The notes beneath the pieces are model-generated. The model was given only the letters and a program-made list of their open reading frames with translations, did no database searches and was not told the DNA's origin. The position numbers were made by a program, and so were the translations under genes. A stretch of 64,000 nt of DNA from Tatumella sp. JGM91 (lineage in GTDB: Bacteria > Pseudomonadota > Gammaproteobacteria > Enterobacterales > Enterobacteriaceae): assembly GCF_018257575.1 (NCBI RefSeq), contig NZ_JAERJP010000002.1, forward strand, positions 186,001 through 250,000. Reading direction: 5' to 3'. Position 1 is the first letter of the stretch. The number at the start of each line of letters is the position of its first letter. Below are positions 53,930-63,381 of the stretch, piece by piece.

Positions 53930-54167
53930 AGTCGTATCTTATTTTCAGAAAAAACCGCAGGAAGGAGGGATTACCATCAACATACAAAAATTACCTGAAA
54001 AATACTATCCCCCTGCGGTACTGTATTTTTATCAAAAAATTTCTGCCGGTTGCGGCAAGTCATCTCCGGTGATCACCGCTACGATTGCCCGCAGATTCCG
54101 GCCATAAGGCTGAATCTCTGTAACTGCTGTTCCACGCTTCGCTACTGCCTCGGCACGACAGCGGGGA

Positions 54168-54659
54168 TTACGGAAAGTAACAGGCATACTTAGCCAGCGC
54201 GATACGATAGTTAATCCGGCTCTTTTCCGGCAGTAACCTTTCCCACTGTTCCTGAGACGAGAGGTCAGGTAATTGATCAGCGGCCATTCCCTGCCGGGAC
54301 AGTGCCAGATCCAGCCTTCTCAGGCGCATAACATATTCACGTACGGTCGCCAGACATAAACTGTTATCTTCCAGCAGATATTGTTTAAATTTTGGAATAT
54401 CAAATAATGCTGCCGGACGCCCTGCGCTGACCGTAGAGCAGAACCGGCAAACAGGCTCAAGCCGTGACATAAAGATCTGCCATTCCTCACGGGTTACCGG
54501 CCGGTCCATTTGCATAATATCTTTATGGGTGATCAGTATTCCTGACAATAATAAACGAACGCGGCTGAGCTCATTGCCACAGCTACAGCACTGGTGTTGT
54601 GCATATTTATAATCGCGAATATAGCGGCTCAAACGCTGATTATTAGTTTTCATAGTCAT
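54168..54659 (-). CDS. fliZ: Flagellar/biofilm switch regulator FliZ
   Basis: DNA-binding regulator that in E. coli and Salmonella favours motility and antagonises RpoS-dependent and curli genes. 163 residues, against 183 in E. coli; the C-terminal tail is missing. Shared segments include RYIRDYKYAQ, the FDIPKFKQYLLE region and TVREYVMRLRRL (integrase N-terminal-like fold). Two CxxC-type pairs (CCSCGN and CRFC) are notable. It lies 30 bases after fliA. Confidence 0.9.
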   Translation of the reverse strand: MTMKTNNQRLSRYIRDYKYAQHQCCSCGNELSRVRLLLSGILITHKDIMQMDRPVTREEWQIFMSRLEPVCRFCSTVSAGRPAALFDIPKFKQYLLEDNSLCLATVREYVMRLRRLDLALSRQGMAADQLPDLSSQEQWERLLPEKSRINYRIALAKYACYFP

Positions 54660-54689
54660 TACGCGCTCCGGCGCTGAGTTAATCTTCCG

Positions 54690-55409
54690 TTAAGCATCAT
54701 TCAGACGTGCCCGCAATCTTTTGATTGCCTGACTGTGCAGCTGACTGACACGCGATTCTCCGACATTCAGAACAGCGCCTATCTCTTTCAGGTTAAGTTC
54801 GTCCTGGTAGTAAAGGCTGAGGACCTGTTTCTCACGGTCCGGCAATCCGTCAATCGCCTGCATTACCTGTTCTCTCAGGCTGCTGTCCAGTAACTGATTT
54901 AACGGATTAGCCTCCTCACGGTGCTCTATCATCAGTTCCGCACCATCACCGTTTTCCTCACACAGCGTCTCCAGAGAAAACAGCTGGCTGGTGTTCGTCT
55001 CCATCAGGATTTGCCGGTATTCGACGAGGCTCAGTTGCAGGCTGGCGGCAATTTCCTGCTCACCCGCCGGCTGGCCCGATGCCTGTTCAAGACGGGAAAT
55101 TGCCGCAGCCACTTCACGGGCCTCGCGCCTGACCCGGCGCGGCACCCAGTCGCGGCTTCTCAGCTCATCCAGCATCGCGCCACGGATCCGCTGGACCGCA
55201 TAAGTGGTAAATGCGGTGCCCTGCGCAGCATCATAGCGTTCAATCGCATTCAGTAGCCCGATCCCTCCGGCCTGGATCAAATCATCCAGGTCAACACTGG
55301 CGGGCAGCCGTACCTGTAATCGCAGGGCTTCATGTCGCACCAGTTGTACATATTGCAGCCAGATCTCCTGTTTATCAGTGACCCCTCCTGCGGTATATAA
55401 ACTCTCCAC
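54690..55409 (-). CDS. fliA: Flagellar sigma factor FliA (sigma-28)
   Basis: Sigma factor for late flagellar and chemotaxis genes. 239 residues as in E. coli. Region 2 contains FTTYAVQRIRGAMLDELR, region 3 follows, and region 4 contains LNLKEIGAVLNVGESRVSQL. The start is GTG (55407-55409). Its target promoters are visible upstream of the chemoreceptor, fliC and fliD in this window. Confidence 0.97.
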   Translation of the reverse strand: MESLYTAGGVTDKQEIWLQYVQLVRHEALRLQVRLPASVDLDDLIQAGGIGLLNAIERYDAAQGTAFTTYAVQRIRGAMLDELRSRDWVPRRVRREAREVAAAISRLEQASGQPAGEQEIAASLQLSLVEYRQILMETNTSQLFSLETLCEENGDGAELMIEHREEANPLNQLLDSSLREQVMQAIDGLPDREKQVLSLYYQDELNLKEIGAVLNVGESRVSQLHSQAIKRLRARLNDA

Positions 55410-55542
55410 GCTTTCTGTCCTGAATTAATCAAGCTGTGGAGAAATTATCAGTCCGCGGGCAGGACAACCATCGGCTGAATAAAGGCTTAAAATTTAAGTT
55501 GTTATCCCGCTGACAATCGCAGTTTTCGACCTGTATACAGCC

Positions 55543-56349
55543 TTATACACACCGGGAAAAACGTTGCCTGATGGTACGAAGGACTCTGAGTGCGATATCC
55601 GGTTGCGGGACCGGTAATTCTGACAACATATAGCCGTATTTAGCATTAAATTGCATCGCCGCCGCCAGACAGACAGCACGGAAAGTCATCTGCCGGCAAA
55701 TCGTCGACTGGCTGGTACTCCAGCCTTCATCGCCGAGATAATTCCCCGAGTCTTCGATATCGGCGAAGTAGGAATATGGCGGGTGCATTCCCGCTTCAAT
55801 AATGCGCCAGGTATGTTCCACATGTTCGAGGGCATTATAAAATACCTCATCCATCAGCCCGGCCTGTTGCAGGCAGCATCTGCTGTAATAGGAGAAGGCA
55901 CCCACACAACTCGGGTACAAAGGCAGACAAAATGACGGATAATTTACTTGCAGTCTGGGACGCGGTACCCCATCGTCAGTGACGTTATAGGGGCCGTGCA
56001 ATGCAAAATTAAAATGCTGAATCCCGGTTTCTGCGGCAGCGGTGATATAGCGTTCAAACACCCGCGGATCTTTAATGTAAATATCATCTTCGATCAGGAA
56101 AAAATGTTCGATATCCTGCTGTTGCAAATAACGTAATGCGGTATTTTTGCTTCTGCCGACCCCCTGGTTCTCCTCATTTTGGACCAGTGTCGCCGCCAGT
56201 TGCTGATAGGCGGCGTCCGGTTCACCGTCATTCACAATAATCAGCGCATCTATTTGGTGCCGCGGCAGAGACTGATAAAGCCTGAGTAAACCCGGCTTAC
56301 GATTGCAAGTCACAATACCTACCCCGATCCGTTCACTCCGCTCAGTCAT
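55543..56349 (-). CDS. GT-A family glycosyltransferase (putative flagellin glycosylation)
   Basis: 268 residues. It starts with a nucleotide-sugar fold (IGVGIVTCNRKPGLLRLYQSL) and has a DXD-like metal motif in FLIEDDIYI at about residue 86. A later acidic segment HVEHTWRIIEAG may hold the catalytic base. It overlaps the end of the large glycosyltransferase by 8 bases and ends before fliA. Function in flagellin glycosylation is inferred from its place between fliC and fliA. Confidence 0.8.
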   Translation of the reverse strand: MTERSERIGVGIVTCNRKPGLLRLYQSLPRHQIDALIIVNDGEPDAAYQQLAATLVQNEENQGVGRSKNTALRYLQQQDIEHFFLIEDDIYIKDPRVFERYITAAAETGIQHFNFALHGPYNVTDDGVPRPRLQVNYPSFCLPLYPSCVGAFSYYSRCCLQQAGLMDEVFYNALEHVEHTWRIIEAGMHPPYSYFADIEDSGNYLGDEGWSTSQSTICRQMTFRAVCLAAAMQFNAKYGYMLSELPVPQPDIALRVLRTIRQRFSRCV

Positions 56350-59300
56350 CGCTTATCCCCTTGCTGATCAGTGTTGCCGGTGTCCCCAGCCAGGCCTGCC
56401 GCCATTCGGCAATGTTATCCGGGGTCAGCAGCCAGTCCCGGCGGATCGCCCGTTGCAGTTCATCCCCTCTGCGGGCCAGTGCCTGCGGATCAGATAACTG
56501 TTCACGGATCGCTTTCAGCCAGTGTTTAAAATGGTTTTTAACCCGCGTTACCGGTAATTGACCGCGGTAAGACTCAATATCGCTGCAAATAACCGGTACC
56601 CCGCAAGCCCCCAGTTCGAGCAACCGCAGGTTACTTTTACATTCGTTAAACAGGTTTATCTCCAGGGGAACCAGTGCCAGGTCCAGATTCAGACTGGCCA
56701 GTTTTTGCGGATACCAGTCGAACGGCACACCGCAGTGAAATTCACAGCGTACCTGTAATGGTTTCATCCCCATAAAGACCCATTCGACTTCATCCTGTAA
56801 TGCCTGCACCAGCGGGCGGATAATCGCCAGGTCGCCCTGATGACTATCACCACCGGCCCAGCCAATACGGAGTTTTTTTCCCTGGCGGCGATGACTGGCT
56901 AACGCTCCCCACTGTTGCGGGTTAAGCCGGTTTTCAGCAACACGAATATCCCGGTGAAAATCAGCGTAGGCATCGGCCAGTGCCGGGGTAGACACCACCA
57001 GATGATCGGCAAGGCTCATGGTCCGGCGCAGCTGTCCGGCAATATCTTTGGGGAGTTTATGACGATGATGATTACTGGCCGGAAGCGTAACGAAATAATC
57101 ATCATATTCCATTATAATTTTGGCTGAACTCATTTGCCGGTACTGGCGGAGAGTTTCTTCAACCTGCGGGTCGAAAGGCATCTGTAACAGCACACTATCC
57201 GGTTGCAGTTCAGCGATATCCATCGCGGCAGGCAGACCATGAATCAGGCCGCCCTCCAGCTGTAATTGCTGTTCCATCAACTGATAGGGCTGTATCACAC
57301 GGTAATTACCGCAGCCGGTAAAATTCACATGTCCGGCGATCATCACCGGTAGTGGTCGTCCCGGTAACGGAAGCTGCAGTCTGTCGGTACGCACTGACAG
57401 ACTGAACAACTGGCCACTGCGGTTTAAATGACGATGGTAGCGAATATCCCGGCATAAGGCTCCTTTACGGCTCTGACGTAACGCATCAAGCGCCTGCTGC
57501 CCGGCGGTACACTCCGACGGATAACAGGCCGCAGATAACCGTGTTGCCCCGCCCATATGGTAAAGCGTTGCCTGTGGCGTCCAGACCACCAGATATCCTG
57601 CCTGCTGTATCCTCAGACAGAGATCTACATCAGCCTGTCCGGCGGCAAAATTTACACCATCAAATCCGCCGACAGCATCGAAGACTTCACGCCGGACCAT
57701 CATACAGGAGGCACTGACCGCAGAGACTTGTTGCGCACAGTGCAGATAATGAAAATAGCCCGCCGCCTCAGCCGGGGCTCCACAGTAGATACCGGCGACC
57801 CCTTGTTCAATGCCGGTAACAAACCCGGCATGCTGCAAATGTCCGTCACGGTATAGCAGCCTCGCACCGGTAACAGCAACCTCCGGCCGTGCCGCGACCT
57901 TCAGTAATTCAGTCAGCCAATCGCGGTGGCTTATCTGGCAGTCGTTATTCAGAAACAGCAGATAATCTCCGCTGGCTTGTGCCGCAGCAAAGTTATTGAT
58001 CGCAGCGAAATTAAATACACCCGGCCAGCGCAATAGCCGGAGATTTGCTAACTGCAGTGCCTGTAACTGCTCCAGATATTCACGGGCCGCCGCTTGTTGT
58101 GAGCCATTATCCACTACCAGTACTTCATAATCCGGCCAGTCTGTCTGTCCGGTGACAGACTCCAGGCAGTGTTGCAGTAATGCCTGCTGATCTTTAGTCA
58201 CAATGATAATACTGACACGCGCTCTTACCGGTTGCGGATAACTGACCTGATCGACACCATTTTGCTGATCTTTGACCTCGGCTGCCTCAATACCACAACG
58301 CTGCAAATGCTGAACAGTGATCTTCCGTCGCAATACTGGTAATTGATCTGATGTCACCCGGTGCGGGATCAATAACAGGGCTTCCGGCAGATGAGCGATA
58401 GCTGAGGGTCCGGAAGATTCGATCACCCGCCAGATAAGCTCACAGAACATCAGCTCATCAGACACCGGCGACCGGGGCAGATGATCTTTAAGACAGGCCG
58501 TGGTGATCAACAGCTCTTCGCCCGGGTAAGCCTGGCTGCGCAGCAAATCAATATTACAGTCCGGCTTCAGTACAAGGCTGGCATCCGCTAACCGCGTCCC
58601 CTGCAAAATATCGCTGTAGCAGACAGCAGTGAGCGGATGCTGTAACAGATGATCGGCAAATAATAATAAGCTATCTTTCAGGCAATGGGTTCCGGCCTCA
58701 ACAATCAGCCAGCTGTGAAGCGGGACTCCGCTGACAACCTGCTGTACCCCCCGGCTATCGGCCGGCATCTTCAGTTGTTCCCCGCATATGACACTCAGAA
58801 ACGGGTATTCTTTCTCACTGATCAACACACAGTGTCGCGGCTTCAGGCTCTGTTGTTCGAGTGATCGCAGGGTGACTTCGCAGGCTTCGCGGTCCTGCCG
58901 GCGGTCGAGGATGATCACCCCGATACTGGCAACCTCACCATGGCCTGTTGTCACCGCCAGCAATACCGCCCGCCGGGTTTCACTGATCTGCCGGTGGTTC
59001 AGCCATTGTAATAATTGCCGGCTGTTGTCTGCCTGCTGTGCCAGGATATTTCTGGCCAGCCGCCATTCTGTAGCCTCTGCGGCCGTCATTGTCAGGGGGA
59101 TCCCTGCGGGCAGGGTTGTAAGCAAAGGCGGTAACAATGCCGAAAATGACCAGCGACTGAGGGCCTGATCCCTGAAAGACGCCGCCCATTGCTGTGCCGC
59201 CGGATAACCGTCGATTAACGCATCAAAATACTGATGACCGTCCATCTCAGTCCCCTCCGACGCCGTAAAAAAACTGTCGGCTGCCCGCTGAAACCCGTCC

Positions 59301-60085
59301 CCTGCGGCGAGATAACCGCACCATCCCCCCTGCCCGGCGACACACACCGGGATCCCCAGGCACAGCGCGCTGGCAATCAGCTGATTCTCTCCGATAACCA
59401 GCTGATATTCCGTTAATTTATGACTGGTTAATAACGCAGCCTGCTGACCCGATGGCAGGAAATCGAGGCGGATATTCTGCATATTCAGCAACTGGCTGAG
59501 CAGATCTATCGCCGGGCAATACTGATCGCCGGCCCAGAGTATTTTCCGTAACGGACCGGCAGGCGGACAAAATGAAGAGCATACCAGTTGATCATCAAAC
59601 GCCAGTGGCATTAAACGCAGGGATGGCGCATAGACACCACGCAGTGACAGTGCCGCATAACTCAGGGCTGAATCCGTCAGAATCCGCCATGCCAGGGCAT
59701 TCTCGCTGCTACTGCCAGAATAATAAGGTCTGCCCGCCGAAGCAGTAAAATGCTGAAACAGGCAACGGCCGGTAATGGTCCCCTGCTGTAAACGGTCGAT
59801 TAGTCCGCTGGCGAGGTAACCACCACAGATCCAGAGCAGATCGTAGTCTGCATCGTCATCTGCCAGCGGATCTGCACCGGATTGATGATCATCATCAGTA
59901 AAAATCCGTAATCGGCCGCTGGCAGCCCAGCGGGATAATTGCTGATAATAGTCCCCGTCAATCAACCGCGCACAAACATCAACTGCCCAGCCATGGCGCA
60001 AAAACCAGCCAGCCAGGCACAGAATGGTTGCTTCGGCGGCAGTGGCCTGCCGCAGTTTATCTGTCGAAAAAAGAATACGTTGCAT
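56342..60085 (-). CDS. Large multidomain glycosyltransferase (putative flagellin glycosylation)
   Basis: 1247 residues, so several transferase domains in one chain. An N-terminal GT-B-like region (about 1-330) and a degenerate GT2-like region (about 385-600) are followed by a clear GT2 domain starting VSIIIVTKDQQALLQHCLES (about 622), with LLFLNNDCQ (about 713) as metal motif and QADVDLCLR (about 820). A C-terminal GT1/GT4-type domain shows LRIGWAGGDSHQGD (about 1072) and LLELGACGVPVICSD (about 1165). It begins 30 bases beyond the fliC terminator; AAGGA precedes its ATG. The sugar is unknown. Confidence 0.82.
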   Translation of the reverse strand: MQRILFSTDKLRQATAAEATILCLAGWFLRHGWAVDVCARLIDGDYYQQLSRWAASGRLRIFTDDDHQSGADPLADDDADYDLLWICGGYLASGLIDRLQQGTITGRCLFQHFTASAGRPYYSGSSSENALAWRILTDSALSYAALSLRGVYAPSLRLMPLAFDDQLVCSSFCPPAGPLRKILWAGDQYCPAIDLLSQLLNMQNIRLDFLPSGQQAALLTSHKLTEYQLVIGENQLIASALCLGIPVCVAGQGGWCGYLAAGDGFQRAADSFFTASEGTEMDGHQYFDALIDGYPAAQQWAASFRDQALSRWSFSALLPPLLTTLPAGIPLTMTAAEATEWRLARNILAQQADNSRQLLQWLNHRQISETRRAVLLAVTTGHGEVASIGVIILDRRQDREACEVTLRSLEQQSLKPRHCVLISEKEYPFLSVICGEQLKMPADSRGVQQVVSGVPLHSWLIVEAGTHCLKDSLLLFADHLLQHPLTAVCYSDILQGTRLADASLVLKPDCNIDLLRSQAYPGEELLITTACLKDHLPRSPVSDELMFCELIWRVIESSGPSAIAHLPEALLLIPHRVTSDQLPVLRRKITVQHLQRCGIEAAEVKDQQNGVDQVSYPQPVRARVSIIIVTKDQQALLQHCLESVTGQTDWPDYEVLVVDNGSQQAAAREYLEQLQALQLANLRLLRWPGVFNFAAINNFAAAQASGDYLLFLNNDCQISHRDWLTELLKVAARPEVAVTGARLLYRDGHLQHAGFVTGIEQGVAGIYCGAPAEAAGYFHYLHCAQQVSAVSASCMMVRREVFDAVGGFDGVNFAAGQADVDLCLRIQQAGYLVVWTPQATLYHMGGATRLSAACYPSECTAGQQALDALRQSRKGALCRDIRYHRHLNRSGQLFSLSVRTDRLQLPLPGRPLPVMIAGHVNFTGCGNYRVIQPYQLMEQQLQLEGGLIHGLPAAMDIAELQPDSVLLQMPFDPQVEETLRQYRQMSSAKIIMEYDDYFVTLPASNHHRHKLPKDIAGQLRRTMSLADHLVVSTPALADAYADFHRDIRVAENRLNPQQWGALASHRRQGKKLRIGWAGGDSHQGDLAIIRPLVQALQDEVEWVFMGMKPLQVRCEFHCGVPFDWYPQKLASLNLDLALVPLEINLFNECKSNLRLLELGACGVPVICSDIESYRGQLPVTRVKNHFKHWLKAIREQLSDPQALARRGDELQRAIRRDWLLTPDNIAEWRQAWLGTPATLISKGISDD

Positions 60086-60114
60086 AATTTGTCCTTCTGC
60101 CCGTTACCCGCAAC

Positions 60115-60133
60115 AAAACCCCGCAGTGCGGGG
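60115..60133 (-). terminator. fliC terminator
   Basis: On the minus strand CCCCGC, a 3-base loop and GCGGGG are followed by TTTTG, 24 bases beyond the fliC stop. Read-through would supply the glycosyltransferase genes. Confidence 0.75.
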
Positions 60134-60157
60134 TCCGGTAAATCAGGGTGAAACAAA

Positions 60158-60976
60158 TTAATTTTGCAGCAGGGAAAGCACGGTTTGCGGGACCTGGTTG
60201 GCTTTTGACAGCACCGATGTACCGGCCTGTTGCAGGATCTGCGCACGGGACATGCTGGAAACTTCCGTTGCATAGTCCGCATCCTGGATACGTGACTGAG
60301 AGGCTGACAGGTTATTGACTGTCGCATTCAGGTTATTAATGGTTGATTCAAAACGGTTCTGAATCGCACCCAGACCACTACGTGCGGTATCGACATCGGA
60401 GATTCGGGCATCGATATCCGACAAGGCACTTGCGCCGGTAACACTGTAATCGCTGCCGAGAGTCTGTGCTTTGAAGCCATTATCTGACAAAGAAATAGAA
60501 ATGACGTTAGCACCCGCATCATCATTTGCACCAACCTGAATATTGACGCTGGTGTTAGTACTGTCGAACAACTGAATATTGTTAAAGGTAGTCGCACTGC
60601 CGATACGTTTAATTTCTGCCAGCCGGGCATCCACTTCCGCCTGGATTGAGTTGATATCATCCGCGCTGTTAGTCCCGTTTTTAGCCTGCACTGTCAGCTC
60701 ACGAATACGCTGCAAGTTGGTATTCATTTCATTCAGGGCACCTTCTGCGGTCTGAGCCAGAGAAATACCATCGTTGGCATTACGGGATGCCTGGGTCAGA
60801 CCACGGATATTAGATGACATACGGTTGGCAATCGCTTCACCGGCAGCATCATCTTTCGCACTGTTAATACGCAGACCGGAAGAGAGGCGTTCGATCGCTG
60901 TACCCAGTGCTGACTGTGCTTTATTCAGATTAGTCTGGGTAGTTAACGACATGATATTAGTATTAATAACAGCCAT
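60158..60976 (-). CDS. fliC: Flagellin FliC (short form)
   Basis: Filament subunit. 272 residues, far shorter than E. coli FliC (498): only the conserved D0/D1 ends are present (MAVINTNIMSLTTQTNLNKA and the C-terminal SRIQDADYATEVSSMSRAQI segment), joined by about 60 variable residues, so the exposed D2/D3 domains are missing. Starts at the ATG at 60976 with AAGGA upstream. Sigma-28 promoter upstream; divergent from fliD. Confidence 0.97.
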   Translation of the reverse strand: MAVINTNIMSLTTQTNLNKAQSALGTAIERLSSGLRINSAKDDAAGEAIANRMSSNIRGLTQASRNANDGISLAQTAEGALNEMNTNLQRIRELTVQAKNGTNSADDINSIQAEVDARLAEIKRIGSATTFNNIQLFDSTNTSVNIQVGANDDAGANVISISLSDNGFKAQTLGSDYSVTGASALSDIDARISDVDTARSGLGAIQNRFESTINNLNATVNNLSASQSRIQDADYATEVSSMSRAQILQQAGTSVLSKANQVPQTVLSLLQN

Positions 60977-61047
60977 GATTTTATCCTTCAATAAATGAAA
61001 GTTGATTGGATAAGCAAAAAGGTTCAACCCTTTTGCGTTCATGACTG

Positions 61048-61074
61048 ATATCGGTGATGCAGCGCTTAACTTTA
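61048..61074 (-). promoter_or_regulatory. Sigma-28 promoter of fliC
   Basis: On the minus strand TAAAGTTA, an 11-base spacer and ACCGATAT match the FliA consensus at 13 of 16 positions, 71 bases upstream of the fliC ATG. Confidence 0.9.
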
Positions 61075-61149
61075 GCCAGCCGTCTAAAAAAACCTCATCC
61101 TGTGCTGAGCGGTGTATTCAACGGACCCGTATCACCGTCCGGTGGCAGA

Positions 61150-61176
61150 TAAACCTTTAGGATTTCGCGCCGATAC
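61150..61176 (+). promoter_or_regulatory. Sigma-28 promoter of fliDST
   Basis: TAAACCTT, an 11-base spacer and GCCGATAC match the FliA consensus at 13 of 16 positions. It ends 34 bases before the fliD ATG at 61211, which rules out the longer open frame from 61112 as the start. Confidence 0.88.
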
Positions 61177-61210
61177 TCCGGTTACACCTTTATCAATACG
61201 GGATCCCATT

Positions 61211-62641
61211 ATGACCGCCATCAGCAACCTGGATATCAGCAGCAACCTGAACCTGACCGACCTGTATAATAACCTGCAAGCATCTGAGGAAGCGAAGCTC
61301 ACCCCTATTACTAATGAAGCCACAGCCTGTAAAAATAAAATATCTGCTTTCGGACAGCTAAAAAGCAGTCTGCAAAGTTTACAAACTGCGCTGGCTGCTC
61401 TGACCAAAGCGTCAACCTTTAATGCAACCGCGGTAACCAGCAGTAATCAGTCCTTCGCCGCGTCAACTGACAGCAGTGCCGTCACCGGTAACTACCAGAT
61501 AAAAGTCAGCCAGCTGGCGACAGCACAGTCGGTATTATCCGGCAGCATCGGCAGCAATACCACGCCACTGGGCAGTTCTGCTACCGGCAGCCGTACCCTG
61601 ACATTACAAACCGGTCAGGGCAGCCCGGTCACGCTGACCCTGAGTGATGAGCAGACATCGCTGGATGGTATTGTCAATGCCATAAACCAGAGCGGTGCGG
61701 CAATTAATGCCACCAGCATCCGTGCCGCCGACGGTGAATATTATCTGTCACTGACCGCCAAAGACACGGGAGCGGGTAATGATATTTCCCTGTCAGTCAG
61801 CGGTGATGATCAACTGCAAAGTATTATCGGTTATTCTGCCTCCGACAGCACATCAGCCCTGCATCAGACCAGCGCCGGCCAGGACGCAAAACTGACGGTC
61901 AACGGCATTGCAATCGACAGTAAAAGTAATACGGTCACCGGCGCACCGGCAGGGATCACACTGAACCTCAAATCCGTGTCACAAAATGAAGAAACCCTGA
62001 CCATCGGCAACAACACTGATGACAGTGTTAAAGCCATCAAAAACTGGGTCACCGCTTATAACAAACTACAGTCTGAAATTGCCACCCTGACCAGTTTTTC
62101 CGGCAGCGGGGCCGCCGCACAGGACAGTTCTTCCAACGGGCCGCTGATCGGCGATGGTACCGTGCGTAATATCCAGGTGCGGTTGCAATCCATGCTGACA
62201 CAGTCACAGCCGGGCGCTTTTACCATCCCCGCCCAGCTGGGGATCAGCATGGATCCGACCATTCAGTCCGATGGCTCATCAGGGATCCTGACTGTCGATG
62301 ACACGAAACTCAATGACGCATTACAAAACAATCCCCGGGCAGTGATCGCCTTTTTTACCGGCGACGGTAAAACCACCGGTTTTGCCACCCTGATGAATAA
62401 TACACTGACCAGCATGCTAAGTGATGGCGTCGGAAACAAGGGGATACTGGCAAATGCCGTTGATTCACTCAACAGCAATTACGAAGATTTAAGTAAACGT
62501 TATGACAATATGCAGTCAGCTATAGACAGTACCATGGCCCGTTATAAAACCCAGTTTACTGAACTGAATAAAGTCATGTCACAGATGGATCAGACTAAAC
62601 AATATTTATCATCACAGTTCGATAATTCATCGGATAAATAA
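61211..62641 (+). CDS. fliD: Flagellar filament cap protein FliD
   Basis: Hook-associated protein 2; the pentameric cap that folds flagellin at the filament tip. 476 residues, against 468 in E. coli. The N-terminal domain starts MTAISNLDISSNLNLTDL, and the C-terminal coiled coil ends with YKTQFTELNKVMSQMDQTKQ. First gene of fliD-fliS-fliT. Confidence 0.95.
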   Translation: MTAISNLDISSNLNLTDLYNNLQASEEAKLTPITNEATACKNKISAFGQLKSSLQSLQTALAALTKASTFNATAVTSSNQSFAASTDSSAVTGNYQIKVSQLATAQSVLSGSIGSNTTPLGSSATGSRTLTLQTGQGSPVTLTLSDEQTSLDGIVNAINQSGAAINATSIRAADGEYYLSLTAKDTGAGNDISLSVSGDDQLQSIIGYSASDSTSALHQTSAGQDAKLTVNGIAIDSKSNTVTGAPAGITLNLKSVSQNEETLTIGNNTDDSVKAIKNWVTAYNKLQSEIATLTSFSGSGAAAQDSSSNGPLIGDGTVRNIQVRLQSMLTQSQPGAFTIPAQLGISMDPTIQSDGSSGILTVDDTKLNDALQNNPRAVIAFFTGDGKTTGFATLMNNTLTSMLSDGVGNKGILANAVDSLNSNYEDLSKRYDNMQSAIDSTMARYKTQFTELNKVMSQMDQTKQYLSSQFDNSSDK

Positions 62642-62651
62642 GGAAGGCCGC

Positions 62652-63053
62652 GTGAAAACCATGACTGGCGCAAATGCGTATGCAGCCATCAGTATTGAAA
62701 GTGCCGTACTCAGCGCCGATCAACAGCAACTGACCACACTGCTGTTCGAGGGTGCTCTCAGCGCCCTCGCCCGTGCCAGATTATTTACCGAACAGGGGGA
62801 TATCCGGGCTAAAGGGCATAATCTGTCGAAAGCAATGGATATTATCGAAAACGGACTGAAAGCACCTCTCGCTGACTGGCCGGATGACCCGCTGGCACAG
62901 CAACTGACTGCACTGTATGACTATGTTATTTTCCGGCTCCTGCAGGCCAATCTGCATCAGGATATTAACGCCATCAGCGAAGCAGGCCTGCTGATTGGTA
63001 ACATTGCCGACGGCTGGAAACAGAGCCTGCAGACCAGCAGCCAGGGAGGGTAG
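62652..63053 (+). CDS. fliS: Flagellin export chaperone FliS
   Basis: Binds the C-terminus of FliC before export and prevents early polymerisation. 133 residues, against 136 in E. coli. The core AYAAISIESAVLSADQQQL and the LSKAMDIIENGLKAPL segment are conserved. Start GTG at 62652 with GGAAG upstream (an ATG at 62661 is also possible). It lies 10 bases after fliD and 1 base before fliT. Confidence 0.95.
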   Translation: MKTMTGANAYAAISIESAVLSADQQQLTTLLFEGALSALARARLFTEQGDIRAKGHNLSKAMDIIENGLKAPLADWPDDPLAQQLTALYDYVIFRLLQANLHQDINAISEAGLLIGNIADGWKQSLQTSSQGG

Positions 63054-63054
63054 C

Positions 63055-63357
63055 ATGTCCGGTTACGCACAATGGCTGACACAGCTGGCAGAAACCAGCC
63101 GGCAATTACAGGCGCTGGCGGAAGCACAACAATGGACGGAACTGACGGCACTGGTGGCAGGTTACAGGCAACTTGCCGCCAGCCCGCCTGACTGTTCATC
63201 CGGCGAAAAAGCATATTACCGGACACAACAGCAGTTCTTGCTGGCAGAGCATCAGCATTTATCGGCGGTGATCCGTCAGGCAATTCAGGACACATCCGTT
63301 CTGCTCAGCCAGGGCAGACAGCAGCAAAAAGTGCTGAAAGCCTATTTTTCTGTCTAG
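63055..63357 (+). CDS. fliT: Flagellar export chaperone FliT
   Basis: Chaperone for FliD and, in Salmonella, a negative regulator of FlhDC. 100 residues, shorter than E. coli FliT (121), all-helical. A strong AGGGAGGG site precedes the ATG at 63055, one base after the fliS stop. Assignment rests on position and helical character more than on sequence identity. Confidence 0.85.
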   Translation: MSGYAQWLTQLAETSRQLQALAEAQQWTELTALVAGYRQLAASPPDCSSGEKAYYRTQQQFLLAEHQHLSAVIRQAIQDTSVLLSQGRQQQKVLKAYFSV

Positions 63358-63381
63358 ACCATGGCCTGCTCTGTGCAGCAA

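Noticed and set aside
55468-55496. Possible sigma-28 promoter upstream of fliA (GCCGATGG with TAAATTTT)
   Set aside because: The spacer is 13 bases instead of 11 and the -10 element is imperfect.
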